From Peptococcaceae bacterium (GTDB lineage: Bacteria; Bacillota; Peptococcia; Peptococcales; Peptococcaceae): a stretch of DNA of 21,544 nucleotides. The stretch lies in assembly GCA_900756555.1 (NCBI GenBank), contig CAAEKP010000077.1, forward strand, positions 1-21,544. Direction: 5' to 3'. Shown here piece after piece: positions 14,139 through 21,472 of the stretch (its first letter is position 1; every line of letters starts with the position of its first letter). Made by a program: the position numbers and the translations under genes. The notes under the pieces were generated by a model that saw nothing but the letters and a program-made list of their open reading frames with translations, ran no database searches and had not been told where the DNA came from.

Positions 14139-14172
14139 AAAACCCCCAGCAGTCGCACCTGCTGGGGGTTTT
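14139..14172. terminator. Perfect bidirectional terminator hairpin
   Basis: AAAACCCCCAGCAG and CTGCTGGGGGTTTT pair perfectly over 14 bp with a 6-base loop. GTTTT tails are present on both strands. It lies about 40 bases beyond the predicted start of the leftward promoter at 14220-14248. Confidence 0.8.
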
Positions 14173-14219
14173 GTGTTGCAATCGCCAATGAATATTTACA
14201 TCCTTTTTCTTGCAACTGT

Positions 14220-14248
14220 ATTATAGCATATGCATCGTTGCCTTGCAA
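14220..14248 (-). promoter_or_regulatory. Near-consensus leftward promoter just downstream of sigF
   Basis: On the minus strand TTGCAA (14248-14243), a 17-base spacer and TATAAT (14225-14220). Transcription would start near 14213 and meet the terminator at 14172-14139 after about 75 bases. No clear protein gene lies in that span, though a TTG-started frame with an upstream AAAGGATG crosses the terminator. Confidence 0.65.
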
Positions 14249-14267
14249 TATTCGTCAAATAGATTTT

Positions 14268-15038
14268 TCACCCGGACAGCATTTCCCGCACTTTTTTCAG
14301 CGCGCTGCGTTCTAAGCGGGATACCTGCACCTGAGAGATGCCGATATGTTTGGCCACTTCCGTCTGCGTCTTATCTTTGTAAAAACGCAGATACAGGATA
14401 TTCTTCTCCCGGTCGGGCAGGCGATCCATCACTTCTTCCAATGCCATGTGATCCAGAAAGCGGCTGTCGTCATCCTCGCGGTCGGCCAGTTGGTCAATCA
14501 CATAGATGGCATCGCCGTCATCCTGATACAGTTCTTCGTGGATGGAGGTCAGATACTGCGTGGCTTCCAAAGCTTCTGTCAGCTGCTCTGGTGTTAATTC
14601 CAGCTTTTCCGCCACCTCAGATAATTTGGGCTCCCGCCCCAGCTCTTTGGTGAGCTGCTCCTGCGTATAGCGAATTTTAATGCCTGTTTCCTTTAAGGAA
14701 CGGCTTACCTTGATTGGCCCATCGTCCCGCAGAAATCGCCGGATTTCGCCGATAATCATAGGTACCGCATAGGTAGAAAACCGCACCTGATAGGCCGGGT
14801 CAAATTTGTCAATGGCTTTAATCAGGCCAATGGTGCCAATCTGAAATAAATCTTCCTGCTCATAGCCTCGGTTGGAAAAACGCTGAATAAGATTAAACAC
14901 CAGCCGCAGATTGCAGTTGATTATTCGCTCCCGCGCAGCTTTATCTCCAGCTTTTGCTTGCAGTAATAGAGCTTGTACTTCGTCGTTTGGTAATAAGGGA
15001 AACCGAGGTAAATTCATATCATTTAATCTACCTGCCAT
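14268..15038 (-). CDS. sigF: Forespore-specific RNA polymerase sigma-F factor
   Basis: This is a 256-residue sigma-70-family factor of the SigF/SigG group. Region 2 is seen in EQEDLFQIGTIGLIKAIDKF (60-79) and RFSTYAVPMIIGEIRRFLRD (86-105), region 3 follows KVSRSLKE, and the region 4 helix-turn-helix lies in TEVAKHIGISQVQVSRLERS near the C-terminus. The LPRFPLL start is typical of SigF. It is the third gene of the spoIIA operon, 9 bases after spoIIAB, with GGTGG before ATG 15038. SigF is held by the SpoIIAB anti-sigma factor and released by unphosphorylated SpoIIAA in the forespore. Its stop lies within 20 bases of the accessory region's edge, so the island joins directly behind it. Nothing in the sequence suggests loss of function. 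Confidence 0.97.
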   Translation of the reverse strand: MAGRLNDMNLPRFPLLPNDEVQALLLQAKAGDKAARERIINCNLRLVFNLIQRFSNRGYEQEDLFQIGTIGLIKAIDKFDPAYQVRFSTYAVPMIIGEIRRFLRDDGPIKVSRSLKETGIKIRYTQEQLTKELGREPKLSEVAEKLELTPEQLTEALEATQYLTSIHEELYQDDGDAIYVIDQLADREDDDSRFLDHMALEEVMDRLPDREKNILYLRFYKDKTQTEVAKHIGISQVQVSRLERSALKKVREMLSG

Positions 15039-15047
15039 AATACCACC

Positions 15048-15497
15048 TTATCCCACCTCATCGATTTTTTGTGCCCCAGCGGGCAGCTGCTTGTACAAGG
15101 TTACTGTAGTGCCTTCCCCCGGCTGCGATTGTACGTCAATGGTGTCCATAAAGGTTTGCATAAACACAAAGCCCAGCCCCATGTGTTCCTCCCGGGTAGA
15201 GAAGGCCGGCTCCATGGCCTGCGGAATATCAGCAATCCCCACGCCGGTATCGATAACCTGTATGGTCAGTATTCTGTCCTTCACTTCCAGTATGACTGTC
15301 ACTTCCTGATTCTCGTCACCCTGATAGCCGTGAATCATGCTGTTGGACACAGCCTCCGACAGTGCAATTTTAATTTCATCCAACGCCTCAAAGGTGAGGT
15401 CATAGGGGTACAGAAAACCGCTGGTCAGCATACGCACCAACGCCACATTCTCCCCAATACTTTTTACTTTCACCATTACGCGATTATCTTTTTCCAT
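15048..15497 (-). CDS. spoIIAB: SpoIIAB anti-sigma-F factor / serine kinase
   Basis: This 149-residue GHKL-fold ATPase binds and inhibits sigma-F and phosphorylates SpoIIAA. The N box is ALSEAVSNSMIHGY (45-58), G1 is VIDTGVGIAD (81-90) and G2 is MGLGFVFMQTF (106-116), all expected for SpoIIAB. I chose ATG 15497, which follows GAGGGGTGAAGGG; GTG 15506 is three codons earlier and cannot be excluded. The start lies inside the end of spoIIAA, so the two are translationally coupled, and sigF follows within 10 bases. Length is close to the usual 146. Confidence 0.95.
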   Translation of the reverse strand: MEKDNRVMVKVKSIGENVALVRMLTSGFLYPYDLTFEALDEIKIALSEAVSNSMIHGYQGDENQEVTVILEVKDRILTIQVIDTGVGIADIPQAMEPAFSTREEHMGLGFVFMQTFMDTIDVQSQPGEGTTVTLYKQLPAGAQKIDEVG

Positions 15498-15834
15498 ACC
15501 CTTCACCCCTCGCAGTTTTCTGTGTTTCCAGCCGCATTACCGGCATCAGCTTTTTCATGCCCGATAATTCCAGTACCCGGTACACATTGTCATTGGCATC
15601 GCAGATCATCATCTTGCCCTGCCGTGCATGCATTTCCTTATAACAGCCAATGAGCATTCCCAGGCCGGAGCTATCCATAAAGCCCACATCACCCAGATTG
15701 ATAATCAAACTTTTCAGACCGCCGCGATTATACAAAATAGCCTCTAAATCTTCCTTCACCCGCTTGGCAGAAACCAAATCCAAATCGCCCTGCGGATAAA
15801 TGGTCAGCGTGTCTTTCTCTAACTTCCAATCCAA
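15484..15834 (-). CDS. spoIIAA: SpoIIAA anti-anti-sigma factor
   Basis: This STAS-domain protein of 116 residues frees sigma-F by capturing SpoIIAB. The phosphorylated serine is in the classic GFMDSSGLGMLIG (51-63), Ser 55 by alignment with Bacillus Ser 58. I start it at TTG 15834, which has AAAGGAAG 8 bases upstream and gives the family length. A longer frame from TTG 15870 would begin inside the -10 box of the promoter at 15869-15897 and lacks a ribosome site. The C-terminal tail (ARGEGYGKR) overlaps the spoIIAB start. Confidence 0.93.
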   Translation of the reverse strand: MDWKLEKDTLTIYPQGDLDLVSAKRVKEDLEAILYNRGGLKSLIINLGDVGFMDSSGLGMLIGCYKEMHARQGKMMICDANDNVYRVLELSGMKKLMPVMRLETQKTARGEGYGKR

Positions 15835-15868
15835 TTGTATCACTTCCTTTTTGTCCCAGTTACCATAC

Positions 15869-15897
15869 AATTTCGATAGAATGGTGGCAATTCCTTC
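15869..15897 (-). promoter_or_regulatory. Candidate sigma-H promoter of the spoIIA operon
   Basis: On the minus strand GAAGGAATT (15897-15889), an 11-base spacer and ATCGAAATT (15877-15869) match the sigma-H consensus (RNAGGAWWW, 11-12, RNNGAATWW) at every constrained position but one. The predicted start leaves a leader of about 28 bases before TTG 15834. The spoIIA operon of Bacillus is sigma-H and Spo0A dependent; I do not see a clear Spo0A box (TGNCGAA) nearby. Confidence 0.65.
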
Positions 15898-16051
15898 CAG
15901 ATAATAGATATATATTTTCAGATAAAAAAATGCCCACCGTTAATCCTTAAATAAGAGTGGGAAGATAATAAAAAAATTCATATCCAAGTGCCATACCACT
16001 GGAATTTACTGAAACGTAACGAGTACTTGACATCAAATAAACAGTCATCTA

Positions 16052-16080
16052 TTGCGTGCAACCTAAAATTATGGTAGTAT
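16052..16080 (+). promoter_or_regulatory. Promoter of the small lipoprotein gene, divergent from spoIIA
   Basis: TTGCGT (16052-16057), a 17-base spacer and TAGTAT (16075-16080). The start would fall near 16087, leaving about 18 bases before ATG 16105, which excludes the earlier ATG at 16090 as a practical start. Confidence 0.6.
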
Positions 16081-16104
16081 TTTCAATGGATGGGAGTGAT
16101 AACT

Positions 16105-16395
16105 ATGGCTATCGCAGAAAAACCTCAAGAACTGCGTAAGAAAGCAATGAAATTATTCAAGAACATCACAACAACTTTTATGTTAATTACGATTATAGTT
16201 ACAATGAATGGCTGTACTCATGTAGATAATAAAAGCTGGGATGATATGACCCCAGTAGAACAAGAAGAGGCAAGAGAAGCCTATGAAGATGTAAAAAACG
16301 ATTTAGAGGAAGAATTTTCTGGTGATACAGTAGAAGATAAATTCGTAGAACACATTCTTGATAAAGTTGAACAAGGAATAGACTATGAAGATTAA
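16105..16395 (+). CDS. Small acidic probable lipoprotein of unknown function
   Basis: This 96-residue protein starts MAIAEKPQELRKKAMKLFKN, has one hydrophobic segment (about 21-34) and a TMNGC sequence that would make Cys 37 the lipid site. The lipobox is imperfect (Met and Asn before Gly) and the N-region unusually long, so simple membrane anchoring is also possible. The rest is very acidic and helical (EEAREAYEDVKNDLEEEFSG). GGGAGTGA precedes ATG 16105 by about 6 bases. It is monocistronic, diverges from the spoIIA operon and ends before two hairpins. I do not recognise the family. The region is more AT-rich than the genes on both sides. Confidence 0.65.
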   Translation: MAIAEKPQELRKKAMKLFKNITTTFMLITIIVTMNGCTHVDNKSWDDMTPVEQEEAREAYEDVKNDLEEEFSGDTVEDKFVEHILDKVEQGIDYED

Positions 16396-16436
16396 ATAGC
16401 TTACATAACAAACCCAGACGAAGCACTGATAAAAAA

Positions 16437-16477
16437 ATTGCCGTACTGGTTCGTAAATCCGGCAACTGTACGGCAAT
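16437..16477 (+). terminator. Hairpin after the small lipoprotein gene
   Basis: ATTGCCGTAC and GTACGGCAAT pair over 10 bp around a 21-base centre. CTTTATCC follows. It is the first of two hairpins between convergent genes. Confidence 0.5.
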
Positions 16478-16487
16478 CTTTATCCGA

Positions 16488-16532
16488 GCCGCTCCCATCT
16501 GACACCAAAGCTAAGTGCCAGATGGGAGCGGC
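16488..16532 (+). terminator. Strong terminator between convergent genes
   Basis: The left arm begins GCCGCTCCCATCTG (16488-16504) and the right arm ends CAGATGGGAGCGGC (16516-16532). The 17-bp stem has one mismatch and an 11-base loop, followed by AAAATTTTTC on the plus strand. The leftward molybdenum operon ends 63 bases to the right, so it may serve both, although the minus strand lacks a T-run. Confidence 0.75.
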
Positions 16533-16595
16533 AAAATTTTTCACTGCTATTACTTCTTTATTACATAGAAACAGAGGCACATTGAATGCTTTCCT

Positions 16596-18494
16596 CTATT
16601 CTATTATCTGTATTTCGCCAGTATGAGCTACATCATAGCCGCCTAAGTCTAACAGCTGCTGTTTAAAGTGGCTGGAGGACAGAATGCCGATAAACTGCTG
16701 CACCCGCGGGTCTTCCAGATATTCGGCTGGCACTAAGAAATCATACTGCTCGTTTGCCAGTGGGATAAAGTCCAAATCCATAGCTTTGGCTGCGGAGTAC
16801 ACGCCCAGACCCGTATCGGCTACGCCGCTCTTCACACTGATAGCCACAGCCATGTGGGTTGCATATTCCTTTTCGTAGCCATTGATTTCTTCTGCGGCCA
16901 TATTCTGCTGTTTCAAGGTATAGTCAAACAAAATGCGAGTACCTGCACCACGCTGCCGATTGGCAAAGGTTACGCGCCGCTGTTTTAAATCTTCAATGCC
17001 GGCAATCTGCTTTGGATTGCCTTTTGGCACCATAAAGCCCTGAATACGGCCCACGCCGCGAATCAACACCATCTTCTGATTGGGGAAGTACTGACGCACA
17101 TAGGCTTCGTTATACACGCCAGTGGCTTCATCCAACAGGTGGATTGGCGCCATGTGGCATTCCTTGCGCCGCAGTGCCATAATACCGGACAAGCTGCCCA
17201 CATGAGCAGAGGATACCGCCATCTGATCTGCCAGTACATCAATCATCATATCATGGCTGCCGGTGATAACCAGAGTATTTTTGATTTCATTCAATGGACG
17301 CAGCAAACGCACCTGCACTGTCTCGCCCACTTCCAAGCCTTCACACAGCCGCTCCACTTTCACAATGCCATCGGCTTTTACCATACTCATCACCGCCGCC
17401 GCACCGCGATTCAACGGAGTGGTAACTAAGCGTCCGTTCACATAGCCCAGCGCCACACGCAACAATTCCGCATTTTTAAAGGAGGATACCAACCGTTTGG
17501 TCAGGGTAGCTTCCACATACTGTTCCTGCTGCTGGCTCTGCCCGGTCATGCGATAAATCAGCGGGCGCAGAAATAAGTCAAATACCAGATAAGCGGATAC
17601 GGGATAACCCGGAATGCCGATAACAGGTTTGCCCTGCACCACACCCAGAATAGTTGGTTTGCCCGGTTTGATGGCAATGCCATGGTGAATCACTTCGCCC
17701 AGTTCTTCAATGATATGCACAGTGTAGTCTTTGCTGCCCGCAGAGGAACCAGCATTCACAATCACCATATCGTTTTCTTCCACGGCTTTGCGAATCGCTG
17801 CCCGCAATAAATCCGGACTGTCATGCACAATCCCGTAACGGTTTGGCTGCCCGCCGTATTCTTCTGTTAAAGCGGCAAACACACGGGAGTTGGATTCCAT
17901 CAAGCGGCCCGGTTCCAGCTTATCCGGGTCTTCAATCAGTTCATTGCCAGTTGGGATAATGCCCACCGTTGGTTTGCGATACACCTGCACTTTGGTGATA
18001 CCGCCAGCCAGCAATGCGCCTAAATCAATGGGACGAATCTTGTGGCGGGAAGGCAGAATCAAATCGCCGGACACAATGCTTTCCCCCACGGTGCGCACGT
18101 GCTCCCAGGGATATGCTGGCGCAATAATGGACACCGTGCCATCATCATGCTTTAATACCTGTTCTATCATAATCACCGCATTGAACGGTGGTTTGATTTC
18201 GTTGCCAGTGTTGACATACACAAAGTCCTGCTCTGGCTTTAACGTCAGCGGCTCTGTTTCCGTAGCAGAAAAAGTCTGCTCCGCAATCACAGCAATGCCG
18301 TCCATCGCCGATGCGTTATACACCGGGTCACAGAAGCGGGCAAAGATTGCCTGCCAGGTGATGCGTCCCACTGCATCCAACACGGAGATTTCTTCCGCTG
18401 TGCCCTGTAAATCACCCAACGCCTGCAAATAATCCTGCAATGCCTGTTCATCGTCATTATTTTCGATATACGTATTTCGTTTCATTTCACTCAT
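16596..18494 (-). CDS. moeA: MoeA-type molybdopterin molybdenumtransferase fused to a periplasmic-binding-like domain
   Basis: This is a 632-residue cytoplasmic fusion. Residues 1-400 are MoeA, which inserts molybdate or tungstate into adenylylated molybdopterin: NASAMDG (60-66), PTGNELI (181-187), the GSSAGSKDYT nucleotide-binding region (249-258), and GIPGYPVSA (293-301). Residues from about 405 to the end form a COG1910-type substrate-binding-like domain (LVITGSHDMMIDVLADQM, GVYSAAKAMDLDFIPL). No signal peptide is present, so that domain probably senses or holds oxyanion or cofactor inside the cell. The start at ATG 18494 follows AGGAGG, which overlaps the upstream moeA stop. It is the last gene of the tup-moeA operon. 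Compared with the separate MoeA next door, SAMDG replaces STVDG and SAGSKD replaces SVGERD, so the two are not redundant copies. Confidence 0.93.
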   Translation of the reverse strand: MSEMKRNTYIENNDDEQALQDYLQALGDLQGTAEEISVLDAVGRITWQAIFARFCDPVYNASAMDGIAVIAEQTFSATETEPLTLKPEQDFVYVNTGNEIKPPFNAVIMIEQVLKHDDGTVSIIAPAYPWEHVRTVGESIVSGDLILPSRHKIRPIDLGALLAGGITKVQVYRKPTVGIIPTGNELIEDPDKLEPGRLMESNSRVFAALTEEYGGQPNRYGIVHDSPDLLRAAIRKAVEENDMVIVNAGSSAGSKDYTVHIIEELGEVIHHGIAIKPGKPTILGVVQGKPVIGIPGYPVSAYLVFDLFLRPLIYRMTGQSQQQEQYVEATLTKRLVSSFKNAELLRVALGYVNGRLVTTPLNRGAAAVMSMVKADGIVKVERLCEGLEVGETVQVRLLRPLNEIKNTLVITGSHDMMIDVLADQMAVSSAHVGSLSGIMALRRKECHMAPIHLLDEATGVYNEAYVRQYFPNQKMVLIRGVGRIQGFMVPKGNPKQIAGIEDLKQRRVTFANRQRGAGTRILFDYTLKQQNMAAEEINGYEKEYATHMAVAISVKSGVADTGLGVYSAAKAMDLDFIPLANEQYDFLVPAEYLEDPRVQQFIGILSSSHFKQQLLDLGGYDVAHTGEIQIIE

Positions 18495-18506
18495 CTCATT
18501 CGCCTC

Positions 18507-19730
18507 CTACAGCAGATGCACCAGTACTTGCTGCCCCTGTTCCAGACCCTCCTGATGGGCCTCCAACACGATATAACCTTCACTGTGTCCCAGCAGATGA
18601 ATCATCCCTGATTTGCCGAACACTGGATTGGCCGTAAAGCCTTCGGCAGTTGGCTGTAACTGCACCATCTGAAATGTTGTCTTACCCGGCGCTGACGGCA
18701 GATTCACCGTCAGTTTTGCTGGCACCACAACATCTTCCATCTGCAACCCCCACTGCTTCAGGATTGCGCCCATCAGCACGCGGAACACGGTCATGGCTGC
18801 CGCCGGATGGCCCGGCAGACCAATCACCGGCTTGCCGTCAGCCTTGCCCACAATCGTCGGTTTCCCCGGTTTGATTGCAATGCCTTTCACGAACACATCA
18901 CCCTGACACAGTTCTTGCATAAGCTGATACGTATAGTCCCGCTCACCCACTGAACTGCCGCCGGAGGTAAGTAATACATCCGCCTGTTGTAACCCTTCTG
19001 TAATTGCTTTCTGCAGCGCGGCGTAATCGTCTTTCACAATGGCATGATACGTCACTTCACCGCCCCATTGAGCGATAATGCTGGCAAGACCATAGCTGTT
19101 GATATCACGAATCTGCCCTGGCTGCACTGGCACATCAATATCCACAATCTCATCGCCGGTGGAAATTACCGCAAAGCGCACCGGGCGATACACAGCCACT
19201 TGGCTGACACCGCAAGCTGCCAGCATGGCAATATGTTTGGCTGTAATCCATGTACCTCTGGTTAAAATCGTTTCTCCCTGCCGCAAATCATCCCCACGGG
19301 CAATGACATTCTCACCTGGAGAAACAGGCTTATAAACAGCAATGGTGTCCGCATCAAACTGCTCGGTGTACTCCACCATCACCACACTGTCCGCACCCTC
19401 CGGCAGCATACCACCAGTAGGCACCGCTACAGCCTGCCCTTTCTGCAAAATCATCTCCACCCGCTGCCCCATGCGCACAGCGCCTGCTGCCTGCAACAAA
19501 GACGGCAAGGATTCCCCTGCGCCAAAGGTATCCGCTGCCAGCACAGCGTAACCATCCACCGTAGAACGGTTAAAATCCGGCACATTATCAGCAGCAATGA
19601 TATCTTCTGCTAAAAAGCGGCGCTGCGCCTGCATCAACGGTATGTATTCCACATCCAGTGCTTTTGCCGGAAACTTCTGCTGCAATTGCTGAATAGCCTG
19701 CTCCAAACTGATTACCTGAAAAAAATCCAT
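18507..19730 (-). CDS. moeA: MoeA molybdopterin molybdenumtransferase
   Basis: This 407-residue enzyme of molybdenum/tungsten cofactor synthesis shows NRSTVDGYAV (54-63), STGDEIV (190-196), SGGSSVGERDYT (256-267) and GLPGHPAA (304-311), the full set of MoeA motifs. The start is ATG 19730, preceded by GGGGAGGAG and 4 bases after the tupC stop; an upstream in-frame start would overlap tupC by about 70 bases and lacks a ribosome site. It stands between the tungstate ABC genes and the MoeA fusion, all in one leftward operon. Two MoeA forms beside a tungstate transporter suggest separate handling of W and Mo or a two-step insertion; that is inference. Confidence 0.95.
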   Translation of the reverse strand: MDFFQVISLEQAIQQLQQKFPAKALDVEYIPLMQAQRRFLAEDIIAADNVPDFNRSTVDGYAVLAADTFGAGESLPSLLQAAGAVRMGQRVEMILQKGQAVAVPTGGMLPEGADSVVMVEYTEQFDADTIAVYKPVSPGENVIARGDDLRQGETILTRGTWITAKHIAMLAACGVSQVAVYRPVRFAVISTGDEIVDIDVPVQPGQIRDINSYGLASIIAQWGGEVTYHAIVKDDYAALQKAITEGLQQADVLLTSGGSSVGERDYTYQLMQELCQGDVFVKGIAIKPGKPTIVGKADGKPVIGLPGHPAAAMTVFRVLMGAILKQWGLQMEDVVVPAKLTVNLPSAPGKTTFQMVQLQPTAEGFTANPVFGKSGMIHLLGHSEGYIVLEAHQEGLEQGQQVLVHLL

Positions 19731-19734
19731 CTTC

Positions 19735-20370
19735 TTACTCCTCCCCCTCAAACGGCCGCAGCCGTACCACGCTGTCACACAAATCCTGCGCCTGCCGTGC
19801 ATTATGCGTAATCATGATGACTGTCTTGTGATACTGCTGTACATAATCCCGAATCATCTGCTCCATAAAAGAAACCGATGCCGCGTCAATGCCGGACATG
19901 GGCTCGTCCAACAACACCAGATCCGGCTCAAAAATCAACGCTCTGGCCAGCGCCACCTTCTGGCTCTCGCCGCCTGACAATTTATGCGCATACTGCTTTG
20001 CCAGATGTTCAAGGCCCAAGCGTCCAATCATGGCCTCTGTCTTTGTTTTAATCTCTGCTGACGGTCTGTGCCGCAGTTTTAGCGGATAAGCAATATTTTC
20101 ATACACAGAACGCTTTAACAGATAGGGTGTCTGAAACACCATGGTCATCTGCTGATACAGTGCTTTGTTCAGCAGTTGTCCATCATAATAAATATGCCCA
20201 CTGTAATCTAAATCCAGTCCGGCAATGAGCCGCAGCAGTGTAGATTTACCTACGCCGTTGTCGCCCACCAGACCAGTAATTTTACCAGAAGCAAAGGTAC
20301 TGCTGAAGTTCTGGAATATGATTTTTTTGCCGTAGCGTTTGTTAATCTGCTCTAAGCGCACTTCCATCAC
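19735..20370 (-). CDS. tupC: Tungstate ABC transporter, ATP-binding subunit
   Basis: This 211-residue ABC ATPase has Walker A GDNGVGKST (36-44), signature LSGGE (131-135), Walker B LVLLDEP (151-157) and H-loop His 189. It is short, ending soon after the H-loop, and lacks the C-terminal TOBE/molbindin domain of ModC, as expected of TupC. The GTG at 20370 overlaps the tupB stop; ATG 20367 one codon later is an equal alternative, both after AAGAGGG. It energises the TupB permease. The assignment to tungstate rests on the TupB type and the moeA neighbours. Confidence 0.88.
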   Translation of the reverse strand: MMEVRLEQINKRYGKKIIFQNFSSTFASGKITGLVGDNGVGKSTLLRLIAGLDLDYSGHIYYDGQLLNKALYQQMTMVFQTPYLLKRSVYENIAYPLKLRHRPSAEIKTKTEAMIGRLGLEHLAKQYAHKLSGGESQKVALARALIFEPDLVLLDEPMSGIDAASVSFMEQMIRDYVQQYHKTVIMITHNARQAQDLCDSVVRLRPFEGEE

Positions 20371-21065
20371 ACATCAGCCCTCTTTTCTTTATACGTATAT
20401 AAAATCGAGTTGATAATCAGAGAAATCACAATCAAAATCATCCCCAGCGCAAAAGCCATGGCATAATCCCCCATGGAATTCAGCATGGAAATGGTGGTGG
20501 TAATTACGCGGGTATGCCCTTTGATGTTGCCCCCAACCATCATTACCGCCCCTACTTCCGAAATGGCTCGGGAAAATCCGTTGACCGTGTAGATAAACAG
20601 CTCACTCTTTAACTCACTGATTACCATAAATGTGGATTGCAGCTTATTGGCGCCCAACGTCTGTCCCAGCTTCTGAATATCCCGCCCGCGATGCTTTACC
20701 AATTCATACGTTAAGCAGGCAACCAACGGTGACACCAGCACCACCTGCGCAATAATCATAGCCGTTGGTGTGTACAATAATTCATACTCAGCCAAAGGCC
20801 CCCGCCGCGATAAACACACCGACACCAGCAGCCCAACCACCACCGACGGCATACTCATCAGCGCGTTCAATACACGGGATAACACCCGTTCCCCGCGAAA
20901 CGAGCGTAGCCCGATAAAGGTAAACAGCGGCACAATGAATAAAGCCGCAATCACAATAGCACTGCCTGACACCTGCAGCGACAAGCCCACAATGCCCCAC
21001 AACTCCGCGTCACCGGAAAAAATAAGTTCAATCGCTTTCCAAAATCCGGCGATAATATAATCCAA
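20367..21065 (-). CDS. tupB: Tungstate ABC transporter, permease subunit
   Basis: This 232-residue membrane permease of the molybdate/tungstate class has about five helices and the cytoplasmic coupling region EVGAVMMVGGNIKGHTRVIT, typical of TupB/WtpB. I start it at TTG 21065 (DYIIAGFWKAIELIFSGD), which has AAGGGGGAGAGG just upstream; the earlier ATG 21083 would use that ribosome site as codons. It overlaps tupC by four bases. The binding protein TupA, normally encoded just upstream, is not seen within 480 bases, where repeats and a foreign gene fragment lie instead. Confidence 0.9.
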   Translation of the reverse strand: MDYIIAGFWKAIELIFSGDAELWGIVGLSLQVSGSAIVIAALFIVPLFTFIGLRSFRGERVLSRVLNALMSMPSVVVGLLVSVCLSRRGPLAEYELLYTPTAMIIAQVVLVSPLVACLTYELVKHRGRDIQKLGQTLGANKLQSTFMVISELKSELFIYTVNGFSRAISEVGAVMMVGGNIKGHTRVITTTISMLNSMGDYAMAFALGMILIVISLIINSILYTYKEKRADV

Positions 21066-21095
21066 GCGCCTCTCCCCCTTCATCTATGTAACTAT

Positions 21096-21120
21096 GTTAC
21101 TTTGGCAGGCCCAAAGTAAC
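21096..21120. repeat. Perfect 10-bp hairpin upstream of tupB
   Basis: GTTACTTTGG and CCAAAGTAAC with a 5-base loop (CAGGC), 31 bases before the tupB start. CCAAAG recurs right after it. It looks like part of an intergenic repeat family. Confidence 0.65.
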
Positions 21121-21132
21121 CAAAGGCCAAGC

Positions 21133-21174
21133 GGGGGGTTGCGAGACGGCACGCCTTTCTGGTGTCGTCCCCCC
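21133..21174. repeat. GC-rich interrupted hairpin
   Basis: GGGGG pairs with CCCCC, and inside it GACGGCAC pairs with GTGTCGTC (one G-U), with a 6-7-base bulge on the left side. Together with the preceding hairpin this forms a compact structured element of about 80 bases, a candidate dispersed repeat. Confidence 0.5.
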
Positions 21175-21472
21175 GTACCCCCACAAACGCTCAACCGCAT
21201 GTCTGGCTAGAAAGTATAATATTGATACGCCGCTTACTTCGTTTTCATCAGTTGAAAAGCATTGAGAAAGTGCTCTATCTTTGCAGAAATTTTATCCGTT
21301 AGCAATACTATTTCTATATAGCTGTTGCTTTTGCTATATATTCTGAATAAACATAGTCAACAACGCAAATTGTTTCAGTTGGTTGGATATAGTCCGAAGC
21401 GAAGGAAACAAGCAAGTTGATGTCCAAATTCCTAAGGGATTGCAAAATATAACAGTTATAGCTTCCCATAGA

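Larger units (their letters stand above)
13946..14250. mobile_element. Hairpin-rich segment, probable conjugative-element remnant next to sigF
   Basis: No reliable gene is seen. The stretch holds a 21-bp inverted repeat (13974-14036), G- and C-runs related to the CTTGGGGGAACCC motif (about 14044-14065), an inverted repeat CACCACAA-aa-TTGTGGTG (14093-14110), a strong terminator (14139-14172) and a leftward promoter (14220-14248). The density of symmetrical elements is like transfer-origin or intergenic parts of gut Firmicute conjugative elements. The assignment is by resemblance only; no relaxase or integrase is adjacent. Confidence 0.45.
21066..21472. other. Region upstream of tupB: structured repeat then AT-rich sequence
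   Basis: No secure gene is seen. It begins with two GC-rich hairpins (21096-21120, 21133-21174) and turns AT-rich from about 21,190. A short leftward frame (21314-21469, 51 codons, MGSYNCYILQSLRNLDINLL at its start) has plausible composition but no ribosome site. A TATAAT at about 21217 has no good -35. No tupA is visible. Confidence 0.5.

Noticed and set aside
13832..14248. Leftward frame of 138 codons across the hairpin segment
   Set aside because: It runs through a terminator and a 21-bp inverted repeat and ends out of frame in the sirtuin remnant; I read it as non-coding mobile-element sequence, although part of it may be annotated as hypothetical protein elsewhere.
18507..19802. Longer moeA starting at 19802
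   Set aside because: The extra 24 residues lie inside tupC and have no ribosome site; ATG 19730 has GGGGAGGAG immediately upstream.
21314..21469. Leftward 51-codon frame beginning MGSYNCYILQ
   Set aside because: Composition is plausible, but it lacks a ribosome site and any family I recognise, and an overlapping frame on the other strand is also open, so it is not called a gene.
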